From positions 7,953,393 through 8,017,392 of the forward strand of contig NC_034015.1 of NCBI RefSeq assembly GCF_000346465.2: 64,000 nucleotides of DNA. The letters are read 5' to 3'. Shown here piece after piece: positions 37,149-50,071 of the stretch (its first letter is position 1; every line of letters begins with the position of its first letter). The position numbers were made by a program, and so were the translations under genes. This DNA comes from Prunus persica. Taxonomy: Eukaryota; Streptophyta; Magnoliopsida; Rosales; Rosaceae. The notes below the pieces were generated by a model. The model was not told the origin of the DNA, made no database searches, and saw only the letters and a program-made list of their open reading frames with translations.

Positions 37149-38293
37149 CAATTTTGTCAATTTTGCTACTGTAGTTTCATAATCTTACATGACAGGACCC
37201 GACTCAAATTCCACTTTGGAATCCGAGCCGAACCCTGTGAGTGTCCGACACCAGGCTAATGTCGAGCACAAAGACCAAACTGCCCTTCTAACTAAAAATC
37301 CACTAATAAAAAAAAATTATCTTCTGCCGAAAATTCGGCAGAGTTTCCCCTGTAATTTACTCATTTTCCAAAATTTCCACCTGTCATCAATCGTTTATAT
37401 AACTCAATCGTTCAGCATGCATTCAATTTATATCCAAACAAATTAAGCATCATAATAAGCTGGTCTCAGGTCGTAATAAATCAAATAAATAAATCTGCTA
37501 ATAAAATTCATCTCAACTTTTAGAACATCAATAATGCATTGGTAACCTCAAACATTCTAACTCGTGGTTGCACCTTGTAACTATAGGCTGCATACATACC
37601 CTTACTGAGGGATCAAGCCACACGTAGTTCTTTAATTGCAAAACCACTCTAATTCTCATATTTCATCTTAGCTTTCTGTTTCAAGCTTCCTAACATTTCT
37701 CACATGGCAATATATAATCAAACGAAGAAATAAAAGCATTTATATCAAGTAATCATGCTTGCAAAACCATAACCATCAATTTCTAGTGACACCAATGGTG
37801 ACACGTCCTGACCTGTAATCCTCGCTGGACTCAAGGGACATCTGGTTAACCTAGTCTGCAATCCTCGCTCCCACAGTCCGGATATATCTAAGACTCGTGG
37901 GGCAAAATATGCTAGAAAACTTAAGCTATTTAATACTATATAAAATAATGCAAGATAAAGATAAATGAACATAATAAAATAAAAACATAAGTTAAAGATT
38001 ATAAGCTCCGAACACCCTTGTATTGAACTCACGTAAAGTTCATAAATAAATATATATATTTATATATATATATATTAATAACTTGATTAGAATCTATATA
38101 TATTTCCATCTATCGCTCGTAAAACAAATGTGACACTTAAGAAAATAATGGTAACTGTATAAAATCCTCAATTTACTTTAAAAGCATCTCAGAACTTAAA
38201 TTCTCTCCACCTAGGCGTACCCCCATTTCTCATCCGTCAATTCCATATATGCCATCAATTCCAATAATAATCCGTCAATTCCAATGTTAGTCC

Positions 38294-38490
38294 GTCAATT
38301 CCATCCTCGCAAGCCTCGGAAACACAAAGTTAACTGAGCCGCATTCCTCGTAAGTCTCAGAGATAACACTTCAATCTGAGCCGCAATCCTCGCAGGTCCC
38401 GGAGACACCAAGTTCATCCGAGCCGCATTCCTCGTAGGTCTCAGAGATAACACTTCAATCTAAGCCGCAATCCTCGCACCACACGGTTCA
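38294..38490. repeat. 42-bp minisatellite inside solo LTR 2
   Basis: GAGCCGCA(T/A)TCCTCG restarts at 38336, 38378, 38420 and 38462, giving an exact 42-bp period. A more diverged unit precedes them at 38294. Alternate units are more alike, which suggests the array grew by duplication of an 84-bp dimer. Confidence 0.9.
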
Positions 38491-39119
38491 GGCGTCCCCG
38501 AAACTTATGCAGCATTATCAAAATAACCAAACTGTTTTAAAATAACTAGGGAGTACCCTCATGGTGGGTTTGAAAACCATAACCCGTCATTTATATCAAC
38601 TTTCAATAAATTTGTTCAACTTTCAATATATATATATATACCACAATCTGATAAGAGCCAAGGACTATGATTCATCCTTTTCAACTATTGAATAGATGTA
38701 TTAAATACTTAGCTAGTTTGCTAACCATCTCGATCTCTAATTAACATATCATTCCAATATTATATTTATAATCTTACAACAGAATTAACCATATGAATAT
38801 ATATATAAACAGGTGATAAATAAACAGATAATTAAATACTTATCTCAAAATCACATAAAATCATGAAATTAAAACCATAACTAAACCAAAATGAACACTC
38901 GCACACACATGATCTTTCTAAAAGCTCCACCATATCCTATGGAGCTCATCCTCATTATTTCATCCAAAGTCCTGGCCCTGGGCTCCTTGAAGTGCGTGCA
39001 TTGTATTTGAAGTCATTCTTAAGCCTATGTAAGCATTTTCAATGATTAGAACGGTCTAGAAGTGCCTCGGGACTCAAAAAGCAATAAGTCCTAGAAAGTC
39101 AACCTCGGACCCCGTGGGG

Positions 39120-39693
39120 TAGGGGTGGGTACGGTTCGGTTTGGACCGATTTTTGCCTCAAATTAGAACCGATCCGGTACTATTCATTCGATTCGGTTCG
39201 ATTTTAAATAAAAAATTTCAAAAACTGTCCGATTCGGTTTGAACCGGTTTCGGTCCGATTCCGGTTCGGGTTCAATTTTGAACCGAATTATAAACATTAT
39301 TTTTTAAATTATTTTTTTAATACAATTCTCAACTGAAATATTTTTTTTTTACTTGAAAATTAACAAATTATTCAATTTCATATAAAAAAATAAATATTAA
39401 AGTTAGAAAAGAGAGATATTTTGACATTGAACTTGAATAAATATTAGGTTTTTTTTAGTGAAATTAAAAATATAGCATTAAATATAAATATATATTGAAA
39501 TTATATATATTTTTAGTTTGACCGGTTCGGTTCGGCCCGGTTCGATTTTTGAAGACATGGAACTGGATCCGAAATCGGTCCGATTCGGTTTTTGACCGGT
39601 TGTTGACTTTTTGGTCAACTCGATTTTTTGCCAGTTTGATTCGGTGCGGTTCGGCTCAAATTTTCGGTTCGCCGGTTTAAGTGCCCACCCCTA
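39120..39693. mobile_element. hAT-type MITE, copy 2 of the GGTTCGG family
   Basis: The left end TAGGGGTGGGTACGG is mirrored by the right end GTGCCCACCCCTA. The 8-bp duplication CCGTGGGG is perfect at 39112-39119 and 39694-39701. It lies inside solo LTR 2. The body is alignable along its length with 14869-15450. Confidence 0.93.
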
Positions 39694-41063
39694 CCGTGGG
39701 GTCCACGAGCTGAAGATTCCGATCCGAGAGTTCCTAGAGGTCTTAACATGCCTAGGACACATGTCCCGAGAGTTTGGTCTTGATCGGACAATCGGACTAC
39801 TCACGATCGTACGATCGGACGGTTACTGTAAACCTAGCCCTAGAGTTGGCGTTTTCAGAGTATCCGGGACTCCGATTCCCGATCAATTGAATCTTACATG
39901 ATCCGGGAATTGTCTAAATTGACATATACGAGAATAACTACGATGCAACGGTTCAAATGTATCAAACCCAAAAATCATACAATATGCGAGATCCGATTGG
40001 GGCTCAAACGTTGTCTAAATTCAGATCCGTGAATTCCTACGCGATCGTGACAACGCGATGATCATTCTAGGACTGAGAGTGACCTCACTATGTAGCCCAC
40101 GCGCCGCCACACGCGCTGGCAGCACGTGGGTGGCTTGATCAATTTTCTACAGCTGGAAATACTCCAAACCGCCAGCCTAAACTCCTATCCTAGGTATAAC
40201 ACCCTATTTGGAACCACTTTTGTTCTTGAATCTACCCCGAAAAATGGCCGGAAGTGGCCGAAATTTCAATTTGAAAATTGGCCAAATTTCAATTCGTATT
40301 TCAGGTTATCTATGATACAAATCAATCAAATCCTACCCAACAATGAGCTAGAGCTCGAAGAATAGATGGAAAAGCATACCTGGACCGCAAGATTTGGTGC
40401 CCGAAATCGTTCAAACGAAGCTTGAGAAAATATGTCAAAAAGAGAGAAAGGCCAGGGGGGAGAGGCAAGATTCTGGTTTTAAAAATTAGTTTGGCACAAT
40501 TACTATTTTGCCCCTACTTGAATTTTGATCGTATCTCTCTCGTTACAACTCGGATCTGAGCCCACAACGTGTCTATGGACTCACCTCGATGTGCTCTGCA
40601 CAACACAACGGTACAATCGAAATTTCCAAATTTCTTTCCAAACTTAAAATGACATTTTTGCCCCTTTTTATATTAAATAATATCTTTAATTTTCAAAAGC
40701 CTAAATTAATTCAAACCATTTTATTTTATTGTTTATTTCACTTTATTTTCTCATGTAAATTTACTTCTTCTTATTTTAATTATTTAATCTCCCCGAATAA
40801 AAAGTCAACTCTTAAATCATTTCAATATTCCCAGGGTAAATTTGTCTTTTCCTTGAATAATTTAATATTTAACTATTAATTTAGGATCGGGTTGTTACAT
40901 TACCAATACAAGGACTCGTCACAATTTCTGTCAATTTCTTTCATAGTGTGTCATGGAATTGTTACAATTATGAAACTATAATGGCAAAATTATTGACAAA
41001 ATTGAAACCACATGAACGACCTTTATCGTTAGAGGGCAAAAAGGAACATAAATACCCATCGAC

Positions 41064-41796
41064 GAGAGGAGAAATTATACAATAATACGGTATTACCACG
41101 TGGCTCTTGCCAAGTGGTAGTACGCACCTATAATATGGCGACATTTGGATAACTACTGGAAAAAAACGGAACTAACGTCCGTTTAATATTGGTCTGAACA
41201 CTTGTACGGTCCGTCTTTTTTGCCTCAAATACTGCATAGCTTTCGTCCTTCTTCGAATCTCTTGAGAAGCCATGGCTATGGAGTTTTTCGTTCAACCCAC
41301 TGGGATCTCTCGAAAAGCCATTATCTCATAATTTCTTTCAACATAAAAAAAAAAAATCATCAAAATTTATTTTAGATTTTTAATTATACATCCATAAAAT
41401 GAACCCATGTTGTTTGAGCCTACCCATTTAACAAACATCAACCCAAGCAATTGCAAAAGACGATGGACTCAAGAACAAATTCGAAGTAAAAATCCTAAAG
41501 TTAACCCCCGTTTGTCTGAAAGAAAAAGAAATTCAATGTTTTCCTTTACTAACACCCAAGAACAAACTGGGGAAAGAGAATAATTTCTTAAAATTTTATG
41601 AACAAAAAAAGGGAGAAGAAATTAAGAGGGTTTATGACAATCTGATGGCACCAACACCAACATAGCCGCTCTTCAAGGAGTCAAATGAATCTTGCAGAAA
41701 TGGAAGTTGTTGGTGACAGATAAAGATGGGGAAGTTTCATTTCATGGACGGTGACTTTAACGTGGTAGCACTGTACTATTGTATAATTTCTCTCAT
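41064..41796. repeat. Candidate foldback element with ~38-bp inverted ends
   Basis: The left arm 41064-41102 contains GAGAAATTATACAATAATAC then TACCACGT. The right arm 41761-41796 read in reverse contains GAGAAATTATACAATAGTAC then CTACCACG. The interior (about 0.65 kb) shows no ORF. No target duplication was fixed. It lies about 600 bp upstream of NRPE5. Confidence 0.55.
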
Positions 41797-41844
41797 CAAA
41801 GGATCATGTGGTTACGTCATAAAAGAAATTGACATAAATTGTTA

Positions 41845-42140
41845 CTAGCCTTTCTGCATGCGCTTTGGCGCCTGTGAGAGGTTTTTTTTTTAAATTATAA
41901 AATTTATTTTAGAATTAAAAAGATAATGAGTAGTTGTGTTTTATAAAAATATGATCAATTATCTGATTTTTCTTTTAATTTTAATTTTTTAAATATGAAA
42001 AAGTATAAATTTACCATATTATCCTTATTTAATTAATAATTTCAATTCTTAATGTTTACATTAACTAAAGACAATTTCTGCTAATTTAAATATTTTATCA
42101 CCTCTATCTTTTGCTTTATATATACATGTATAGATATTGA
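41845..42140 (-). mobile_element. Non-autonomous Helitron, copy 1
   Basis: On the minus strand the element starts TCAATATC at 42140 after an A. It ends at 41845 with a GC-rich hairpin (CTCTCACAGGCGCC ... CGCATGCAGAAAGG) followed by CTAG and then a T, the canonical Helitron structure (TC...hairpin-CTRR between A and T). It shares most of its 0.3 kb with 61517-61786. Confidence 0.7.
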
Positions 42141-42388
42141 TATGTCCTCGAATTATTACAACAATAAAATTACAAGGAAAAAATTGACGTCATTGAATTA
42201 CTGGGACGAAAGTGAAAAAAGGGGCCAAATGGGACTATTTGCCGAAAAAACCCATATGGTAAGATCCATGACTTTTTTCTAATACCAGCACACTTCCCAG
42301 CGCCCCAAACCCAAGTGCACTTTCTCTCTCATATTCAGTCAGGCTCAGGAGGACTCAGGAAAATCCAACAGAGAGAAGAGAGGGAGAG

Positions 42389-45300
42389 ATGGAAGGTGAC
42401 GCAGAGGCGAATGGCGATGCCAACGGGGAGATATTAGGGCCTTGCTTGACTGGCTATGTAGACGACGGAAGCCCAGAGAGCCACAGATACTACCTGTCAC
42501 GCAGAACCGTGCTGGAGATGATAAGGGACAGAGGCTATTCTGTTCCAAGTTCAGAAATCGACCTCTCTCTCCAAGACTTTCGAGCCCTTCACGGCCAGAA
42601 TCCGGATGTTGAGCGCCTCCGCTTCTCCGCTACTCATCGCACTGACCCTTCTGACAGGGTAAATAAACAGTTCTCTCTCTTTTTCTTGAATTTCTTTTAT
42701 CTTCTTCTTGCATTGACCAGAGAATGGAAGAAATCAAAGAAAGAAGAATTTCTGGTTCTGGGTGGTTTTCTTTTCTTCATTGTTGTGCTTGGGATTAATT
42801 ATGTTAAGGATTTTGAATGGTTCACAAAGTTGGCAATTTTGAGGTTTGGGCAAGCAATTGGGGTTTTAGCTATGTATGTCTACAATTTTGTTTTTGTAAC
42901 TTTTAATGTTGTTCCAGTTGGTAAACTAATATGGCTGCAACTTGAGGTTGACCATGACAATCTTTTTTTTTTGAATAGAAACGAAATTTATTGAAAGAAA
43001 AAGAAGGAACACACAAGTGGATAAGAAATCCACAAGCCAAACGAGCAACAACAGAAAAACAGACGAAAATAACAAAGACACCAGCCAAACTACACAAAGA
43101 CTACTACACCAGAAAGTCCCAAAGAAACCAAATCGCAAAACAAACACTTCACATCACAGCAGCAGCCATATCCCTCAATATAGTGGAGTAAGAATAGTCT
43201 TTGAAATCTGAAGTGACAGAAGCCCACAGAGATGCCCAGAATTTAACTCTATCCCACACCAACACCCACTCCCTCGTACTCATGAAAAATCCTCCTGTTA
43301 CGCTCCATCCAAATGTTCCAAAATACAGATTGTACCAAGCAACCCCATAAGGTTGATGCACGCTTCCCCCTGCCCCAAGTGACAAAATGGGAACAGAGAA
43401 GATCTTAGCAACCTTTTGGAATAACCCAAAGAGTCTTAACCTCCCTCAACGAAGTCCACCAGAGACATAACGAAAAGGGGCACTGTAAAAAAAGGTAATC
43501 CACGCTTTCCTCACTCATTTTGCATAGAACACACCAGTGTGGAGACAAATATATGTACGGTCTTCGTCTTTGGACAAGATCAGATGTGTTTACTTTCCCA
43601 AGGGCCACCAACCAAACAGAACTTTAACCTTAGGAGGAGATTTGGCCTTCCATATTATAGAATAAGGAGGAAGGGCCTCCGCCATCCCATTGTTGAGAAG
43701 AGAAGAATGAAAAGATTTGCATGAGAAAGAATCTGAACCCTCGAGCTCCCACCATCTCCTGTCCAATTTGGAAGGAGAAAATCTAATTTCTTCAAGAATG
43801 TCCAGCATCTTGATCACCTCAGCTAACTCCCTCTCATTCAGATTCCTCCTAAAGCTGAAGTCCTAATTATAAAGGAACACCTGAGTGTCCATGAAACGAA
43901 AAATGCATAAAAAGTGCTTCGTAGACAGCGCAAACAATCCCAGAAAAATATCTTTCGAAACCCCCTTCCTCGCCCAATTGTCCTCCCAAAATCTCACCCT
44001 AACCCCATTTAGCACCTCAAACCTACAACACTGTAAAAAGGAATGGTAACCAGAAGAAATATCCTTCCAAGGATTACAAAAGGAGCTTGTAGTAACAGGA
44101 TTGGCGTCCCACCCGTTCCTAGCAACCCCGTATTTACTCCTAATCACCAAATGCCACAAGGAATTAGGTTCCAAAGGGAAACGCCACAACCATTTAGCAC
44201 ACAAAACTTCATTCTTTTCCATCAAAGAACCCACTCCAAGCCCACCTTCAATCTTAAATTTGGCCATTAAATCCCATCTAACCAAATGGTCCTTCTTCCC
44301 TTCCTCCACTCCTTCCCATAAAAAGGATCTTATGAGCTTTTCCACTTTATTAACCACACTGCTAGGCATTTTAAAAAGAGACATAGACTAGGATGGGATA
44401 TTACTCAAAACAGCTTGAATTAAAGTTAACCTTCCACCTGCTCTTTTCCACTTTTGAAGTCTCAATTGAAGCTTCTCCACCACAGGCTATTAGAAGATAA
44501 TTGCTCTAGGATTACCGCCAAGGGGAAGACCTAAATACTTCATAGGCCACTCACCCACCTCGCAACCCCAACCGCTAGCTAGCAAATTTAAATATGTAGA
44601 GCTACAATTAATTCCCACAAGAGAACATTTAGATTTATAAATTTTCATGCCAGAAACAAGGCAAAAAAATCCAGCAACTCAAGAAGATTAAACCAGTACT
44701 CCTCCGCTTCCCCAAGTAAAAATATAGTGTCATCAGCAAATTGGAGATGAGAAACCTCCACTCTATCACTCCCAGAAATAAGACAATGACAATCTTACTT
44801 TGCATGTCATATAAATGCTGTCTATGGATGCATGTTCTTATTTGATTAGAATTATCTCTAATTTATAGCCTTTTCTTGTTGAGTTCGACATATATTGATC
44901 CTTGTGAAGCTGATCAAACTACAATCTAGTCCTTAACTTCTGCTAATCATGGATACATGCTTCGTCTCCGAATTTTAGGCCTACGGTCCTCAAAGGCTGA
45001 TTTAGTACCTTAGATTTGTTTGGTGGCCTTTTTCTGTTTTGAGATATCTCAGTACAACCTATGAATGCATGCTTAGTTGTAACTTGTAACCAGATGTTTA
45101 CCAGGCCACAGATAGCTTAATTTCATGTGAAAACTACAGTAGCTGATGTAAGATTAAGGAACTGACAAAAATCATTTGAAAAGAAAAGTTGCGAGCTTTG
45201 CCTTTGGATAAGAAGAAATGAGTTGATGTGAAAATTGAGGATTTGCTAATTTGCTAATTTGCTAATCAAGTTTTATCGGTTTTCAGAAGTTTGTGATTTG

Positions 45301-48300
45301 ATCTGTTTATTTTGTTTTAGCATCTCTTTGTTGTTTGGGAAGCAGTTCCATGTGGTTAGTTTGGAGATGAGAGTGTGGTGTGTTTGTTTCATATATTGGA
45401 GCTTGTTTGAGTTGGATGTCTTGTACCATTTTTTATTTTTTATTTTTTTAAAAGAAACAATATTATTCAATAAAGAATAAAACACCAACAATACACGAGA
45501 TGGCCAAGCACACAAACAGAAAGTTAAAACTCTACACTACAAAGCTAATGCTTTCCAATCTAGATGGATGAGCTGAAAACTAATCTCCCTAAACTCTGCT
45601 GAAACAGAAGCCCAAAGTGAGGCCCAGACTCGGATATGATCCCAAAGCTGCTCTACCTCGTCCCCAACCACATCCTCAAAGATTCTTCTATTCCTTTCCT
45701 CCCAAATTACCCAAAAATTGCCATCATGGCACAGTTTCCCAACACTGAACCCTTCCTCTTACCACCAAAGAAATTCAATCTAGCTTCAAGCACCGCACTA
45801 CACGTTGCGAGGCTACCCCACGTTAGCCCTGCCACCTGAAATAACTTAGCCCACAAGGATGAGGCAATAGGACAAAGCAAAAACAGATGATCCACAGTTT
45901 CACTGTCTTTTTTGCACAGAACACACCAGTTAGGAGAAAAATACCAGCCGGGTCTTTTCCTTTGAACCAAATCACAGGTATTAATTCTGCCATGAGCAAT
46001 TAACCAAACTAATAATCACAGGTATTAATTCTAGATGTCTGTTCCTGTAGACTCTGGAAGCTACTTTTTGCTATTCTTCTTTTTATATCGCTTACTGGAT
46101 AGGTTGTTCCCTTTGATAGAACAATTTATCATATTCTGCAATGCTTTAAGTGGATGGTTTAGTATGCTGTTATGCATTGGTATCAGTCGCTAGTGTCATA
46201 TTCTAGCATGTGATAAATGATGTGGCCAATTATTCATACTAGACATACCTTGAAACTGCTGAAAGGTCCTGTGTTACAGGGAAAGTGGAGAAAGAGTCCA
46301 GGGATAGATATGATGTTAATGAGTTGCATAGGGACTTCGAAGACTGCTTAACTTTACTTATCCAGACTAGATATGACTGCTCAACCGCACTTACTTCTAC
46401 AATTCCACTTACACTTGAGTCAAGGCAACTTCCTTCCATTTACCATTGGAATGAATTGTAAAACTGTTATGCATGCGTACTGGAAAAATGAAAAAACAGT
46501 GGCAGTGATGTATTTTTCTTTCTCTTCACTGAAAGTTGGTGTAATGATACTAGTAATAACTTATGAGCAATCGTTATTTATGATTAATGTTTGAATTGCA
46601 GATTATGGTCATTTACTGCGGGCCTGGTATCGTGAAGGTTAATGTGATTCGTGGGCTGCATTCTCAGATTGCTAATAAAGACACTTTGAATGGGCTCATA
46701 TTAATTACCCAAAACCAAATAACAAGCCAAGCTCTAAAAACTATGGAACTTTACCCATTTAAAACTGAAATATTCCAGGTTTGTTTCGTACTGTTGCTGG
46801 TCTTTTGAATTTTTTTTTTTTAAAAACAAAGTCCTGCAGGATAATTATATTTGATTCCATTTACTGATTTTCTGGGTTAGCTTTATAGATGGCTTATGAT
46901 TGGAGATGCATTATAGGCATCCTCCTAGAAGTAAACTGATGAACTAGTGTTGTTTAAGAATTAAAATGCATTGGTACAGTGGGCTGTTTTGTAGTCTAGG
47001 CACAAAGGATACTGGGAAATGCAATTTACGGAGGTCAAATCTGAAAATTTGAAATTTATATATTCAATTTAAGATAAGGGGAAATTTACATTTCCTTTTT
47101 TGGAACATTATGAGTCCCACATGATAATTATATTTGATTCTGTTTCTGATTTTCTAGGTTGGTTTTATAGATGGCTTATGATTGGAGAGGCATTATAGCC
47201 ATCCTCCTAGAAGTAAAATTGATGAACTAGTGTTGTTTACGGATCAAAATGCAGTGATACAGTTGGCTGTTTTGCATGTTTTAGGCACAAAGGATAAAGG
47301 AAAATGCAATTTACGCAGGTCAATTGCATGTTTTGAAAATTTGAATTTCTGTATATACAATTTTTAGAAAATTTATAATAATGTGTTTTGAAATGATGAC
47401 CAAGGTACGTATAGTTGTGTTTTTGTTGTTTCTTTAGGTGCTTTTGAAAAGCATTTCACAATAGCTTGTTAATAGTTGCTTCTGCCTTTTGCTGTTTCCT
47501 AGTTAACCTACCTTTTTTTGGTTATTTTATTTGCAGCATTTCTACTGAAACATTTACTGTACACTGTACAAGTGTTTCTGCCTATTATCAATAGTTTTAA
47601 TGGTTCACGCCTTGGAAGCTCTGCTTCTCACTCCTCTCATATTTCTATTTCTGGCTTTGTTTCTCAGATTACTGACTTGCTTGTTAATATCACAAAGCAT
47701 GTCTTGAAGCCAAAGCATCATGTACTGACCGAACAAGAGAAACAAAAACTCCTAAAGAAGTACAACATAGAAGAAAATCAGGTTAGTGTATTAACTCATG
47801 CAAAGAAAAACCAGCCTCTAATATGCTTTCTTTGGAGATCGTTCATGTCATTCGTAATTTTTGAATAATCTTGAATGAGTTTGAATTGCTAAGCTGACTT
47901 GGGCTGTGGTATGCCCTCCATCATTTGAAATTACTGATGATATGGAGTTAAAAAAGAGTGCTATGAATTTATCTGTGGGTGGCTGGTAGGGATTTTTCAA
48001 AGTAGTGAATTGGGTTGAACCCATTTTTATGTCATGTAATCAGTATTAATTCCATATTAAATAAAGAAAATAGCAATGTCAAATTAGTCACCACAAAAGT
48101 TTCTGTTTAATATCTTTGATGCATCCAAGAAGGGAATGCTTGATTGAAACAATGGAAATTGCATGGAGTAAGTTGAAACATTTAATAAAGATAGGGACAA
48201 AAGCACAAGTATGCACACACATTCACACACAAACACATTCAAGAACATTGTATTCTATGTGGCCACATCTGGAAGGAATTCTCTAAAGTTAGTTTTGATC

Positions 48301-48882
48301 AATGTGTGAATCTCTCATTCTATTGCTCTCTTTAGGAACTTGAGCCCAGATGGCTTATTGCCATCCCTAGCAACTGATAATACTTGGTGCCTATAGACCT
48401 ATATTATGTAGAGCAAACTCAAATGATAAACTCTTCTCGTTTACCTGAATCTAAGGACTCACAGATCTCTTTTGGTCCTCTAGACCTATATTAGAGGCTT
48501 GCCTTTATGCCTTCAAGTAAACCGACTTGTGGTAAGGTTGCAAGCATAGTAGTCATCTAGCACAATGTTCTTTCACTTTCTTCCATCCAGGACTTAACAA
48601 TGGAAATTTTGTACAATTGTGTACAAATGTTTGCATTTTAGTTTATTAAATTGTATATTACCATTACATTTCGCGTAGATGGTTGATTGGCATATAACTG
48701 GTAACTAAACCGTAATGTTTCCATTGTCGTAATCTCATCAACTGTTCTTCCTGTAGCTTCCCCGACTGTCAAGAAAAGATGCAATTGCACAGTACTATGG
48801 ACTTGAGAAGGGGCAGGTAGTGAAAGTTACCTATACTGGTGATATAACCGAGTCACATGTTACATACCGTTGCATCTGGTGA
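42389..48882 (+). CDS. NRPE5: DNA-directed RNA polymerase V subunit 5 (RPB5-like), 228 aa
   Basis: This is the RPB5-type jaw subunit of plant Pol V, the polymerase that makes scaffold transcripts for RNA-directed DNA methylation in the nucleus. Exons are 42389-42658, 46602-46778, 47668-47781 and 48757-48882, all with GT-AG junctions and phase 0. Exon 1 gives the N-terminal part (GYVDDGSPESHRYYLSRRTVLEMIRDRGY). Exon 2 has IMVIYCGPGIVKVNVIRGL, exon 3 ITDLLVNITKHVLKPKHHVL, and exon 4 the C-terminal assembly domain LPRLSRKDAIAQYYGLEKGQ ending SHVTYRCIW. The order and 228-residue length fit Arabidopsis NRPE5 (about 222). The acidic N-terminal extension and divergence from Pol II RPB5 favour the Pol V paralogue. 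Intron 1 is nearly 4 kb and holds two LINE insertions; intron 2 has a local duplication. No frame damage is seen. Confidence 0.93.
42965..44785 (-). mobile_element. 5'-truncated L1-type LINE in NRPE5 intron 1
   Basis: The minus-strand A tail appears as a T run directly after 42964. An 11-bp target duplication ATGACAATCTT flanks it at 42954-42964 and 44786-44796. Encoded remnants, 5' to 3', are an RT C-terminal region (43863-44384, LIRSFLWEGVEEGKK...GGLGVGSL), then 43590-43817, then a zf-RVT block (43405-43611, HWCVLCKMSEESVDYLFLQC). The frames are broken. It lies antisense to NRPE5. Confidence 0.92.
45425..46033 (-). mobile_element. Short 5'-truncated LINE fragment in NRPE5 intron 1
   Basis: A T-rich tract at 45428-45450 is the A tail on the minus strand. 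The frame 45707-45970 is a zf-RVT domain (WCVLCKKDSETVDHLFLLCP). Flanks GATGTCTTGT (45415-45424) and GATGTCTGT (46034-46042) suggest a target duplication. The last 60 bp contain a duplicated AATCACAGGTATTAATTCT (45970 and about 46015), perhaps formed during insertion. Confidence 0.75.
46836..47365 (+). repeat. Local duplication (~0.25 kb) in NRPE5 intron 2
   Basis: The block around 46840-47068 is repeated at about 47121-47365: TTTATAGATGGCTTATGATT, CATCCTCCTAGAAGTAAA and GATGAACTAGTGTTGTTTA occur in both, in order, about 280 bp apart. Divergence is roughly 15 percent by eye, so it is not recent. Confidence 0.8.
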
Positions 48883-50071
48883 CGCCTTTTTCTTCTGGGT
48901 ACTCTTTTGTATCATATCCTTTGAGGAATGACGCCCTTTCTTGTTTCTAGTTTCTAGTTTCTAGTTTGTGGCCTCTTGTATCTGCAACCTTGATGAATAC
49001 CCTTTTATTTTGTTTCTTGTTTTCCTTATAAAAAAGGAACTTATTTATTGTTTCAACATTAGCCCGATGAATGCTTGAGTATTGCTCACGTGAGGGCCTT
49101 GTTTGAGTGTCTGGTTCTAGATTATTTGCATTTTATCACAAATGTGACGACATTGATCGAATTTGAAGAATGAGGACTAAAATGATGCGTTTGGAATAAT
49201 ACACGGACCATTCGTGTGAAAAAAAACCTAAATGATTTCACTCATGGACACTAAAACATCAGGCACTGAACTGAGCAAGAGCAATATGGTTTACCAAATT
49301 TCTGGGCAGCAATTGAATGGAAGTGTAGCTTTAAATAAAAGTTTTGCAACAAAATGCTTATGTAAGCAAATGGGAGGTGTGGTCTTTCGGCTGCAGCCGG
49401 CCTGTTTTGAGCGGCCTGCATGAAAAGCCTCTGGGTTAATGTTAATAAGTCCTCAAACCATCAGTTTAAAATCACAATTTTAACCCAAAATGAATTATTT
49501 TATCATAACATGACAATTTTGCTCACCATACCATTGTCCTTCATTAATTTAATCATATTAGTCATGATGCCTCAATGTACTTGGCAAGACTCCAATCAAG
49601 AGATAAATTACTTACTAAAAAAGACATGTGACAATTATAAACAACATGTGGCAATTCCCTCCCCTTAAGTCACACCCTTGTCCTCAAGGGTGAATTTGGA
49701 GACTCAATCATCATTTCTTCAATGGTGGTTTTAGAAGATTCAGCCACCATCATTCAAAGATCCTCATGTAATTTATTGTGATCAAATTTATTGAACATGC
49801 AACCAAACATCCATTATTTTCTTGCATATATCAGTCGAACAACCAAACATCTATTTAAATAGAAAATATTATTGCTCGCCGTTTTATTTATTTTCTTGCA
49901 ATTCAAGGTGTATTATTACTATTCTTCTCAATATTTAATACGTATTTATGAACATAATTATAGTTAACTGTTTACTTTATATTTGTGAAATCATAATTAG
50001 TTATGCTGATTAACACGTGTAGGGTGGTGATGATATAAATGGTTTAACGTGGTAAAGAAATGCTCCCGTTA
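48883..50071. other. NRPE5 3' flank and intergenic DNA
   Basis: The first ~200 bp probably hold the NRPE5 3' UTR. The rest is AT-rich with short open frames and no recognised gene. It ends at the TTA duplication of H2 (50069-50071). Confidence 0.5.

Larger units (their letters stand above)
37190..40899 (-). mobile_element. Gypsy-like solo LTR 2, containing a hAT MITE
   Basis: The plus strand runs from TGACAGGACCCGACTC to GATCGGGTTGTTACA. On the minus strand this is TGTAACAACCCGATC..., a typical Ty3/Gypsy LTR start. Flanks are TTACA (37185-37189) and TTACC (40900-40904). It is about 3.1 kb without the MITE. No gag or pol reading frame is present. It carries a 42-bp minisatellite at 38294-38490 and shares its start and end with solo LTR 1. 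Confidence 0.65.
37149..41004. repeat. Inverted-repeat arms flanking solo LTR 2
   Basis: The left arm (37149-37189) and the right arm (about 40961-41004) are imperfect reverse complements sharing the words ATTATGAAACTA, GCAAAATT and GACAAAATTG. Before the LTR inserted, the arms would have been about 60-100 bp apart, as in a foldback MITE. The outer limits of that element are not clear. Confidence 0.5.

Noticed and set aside
42659..42994. Extension of the first NRPE5 exon into a 201-codon frame
   Set aside because: A GT donor at 42659 with correct phase leads to exon 2. The extension encodes Phe/Leu-rich intron sequence and runs into the LINE tail.
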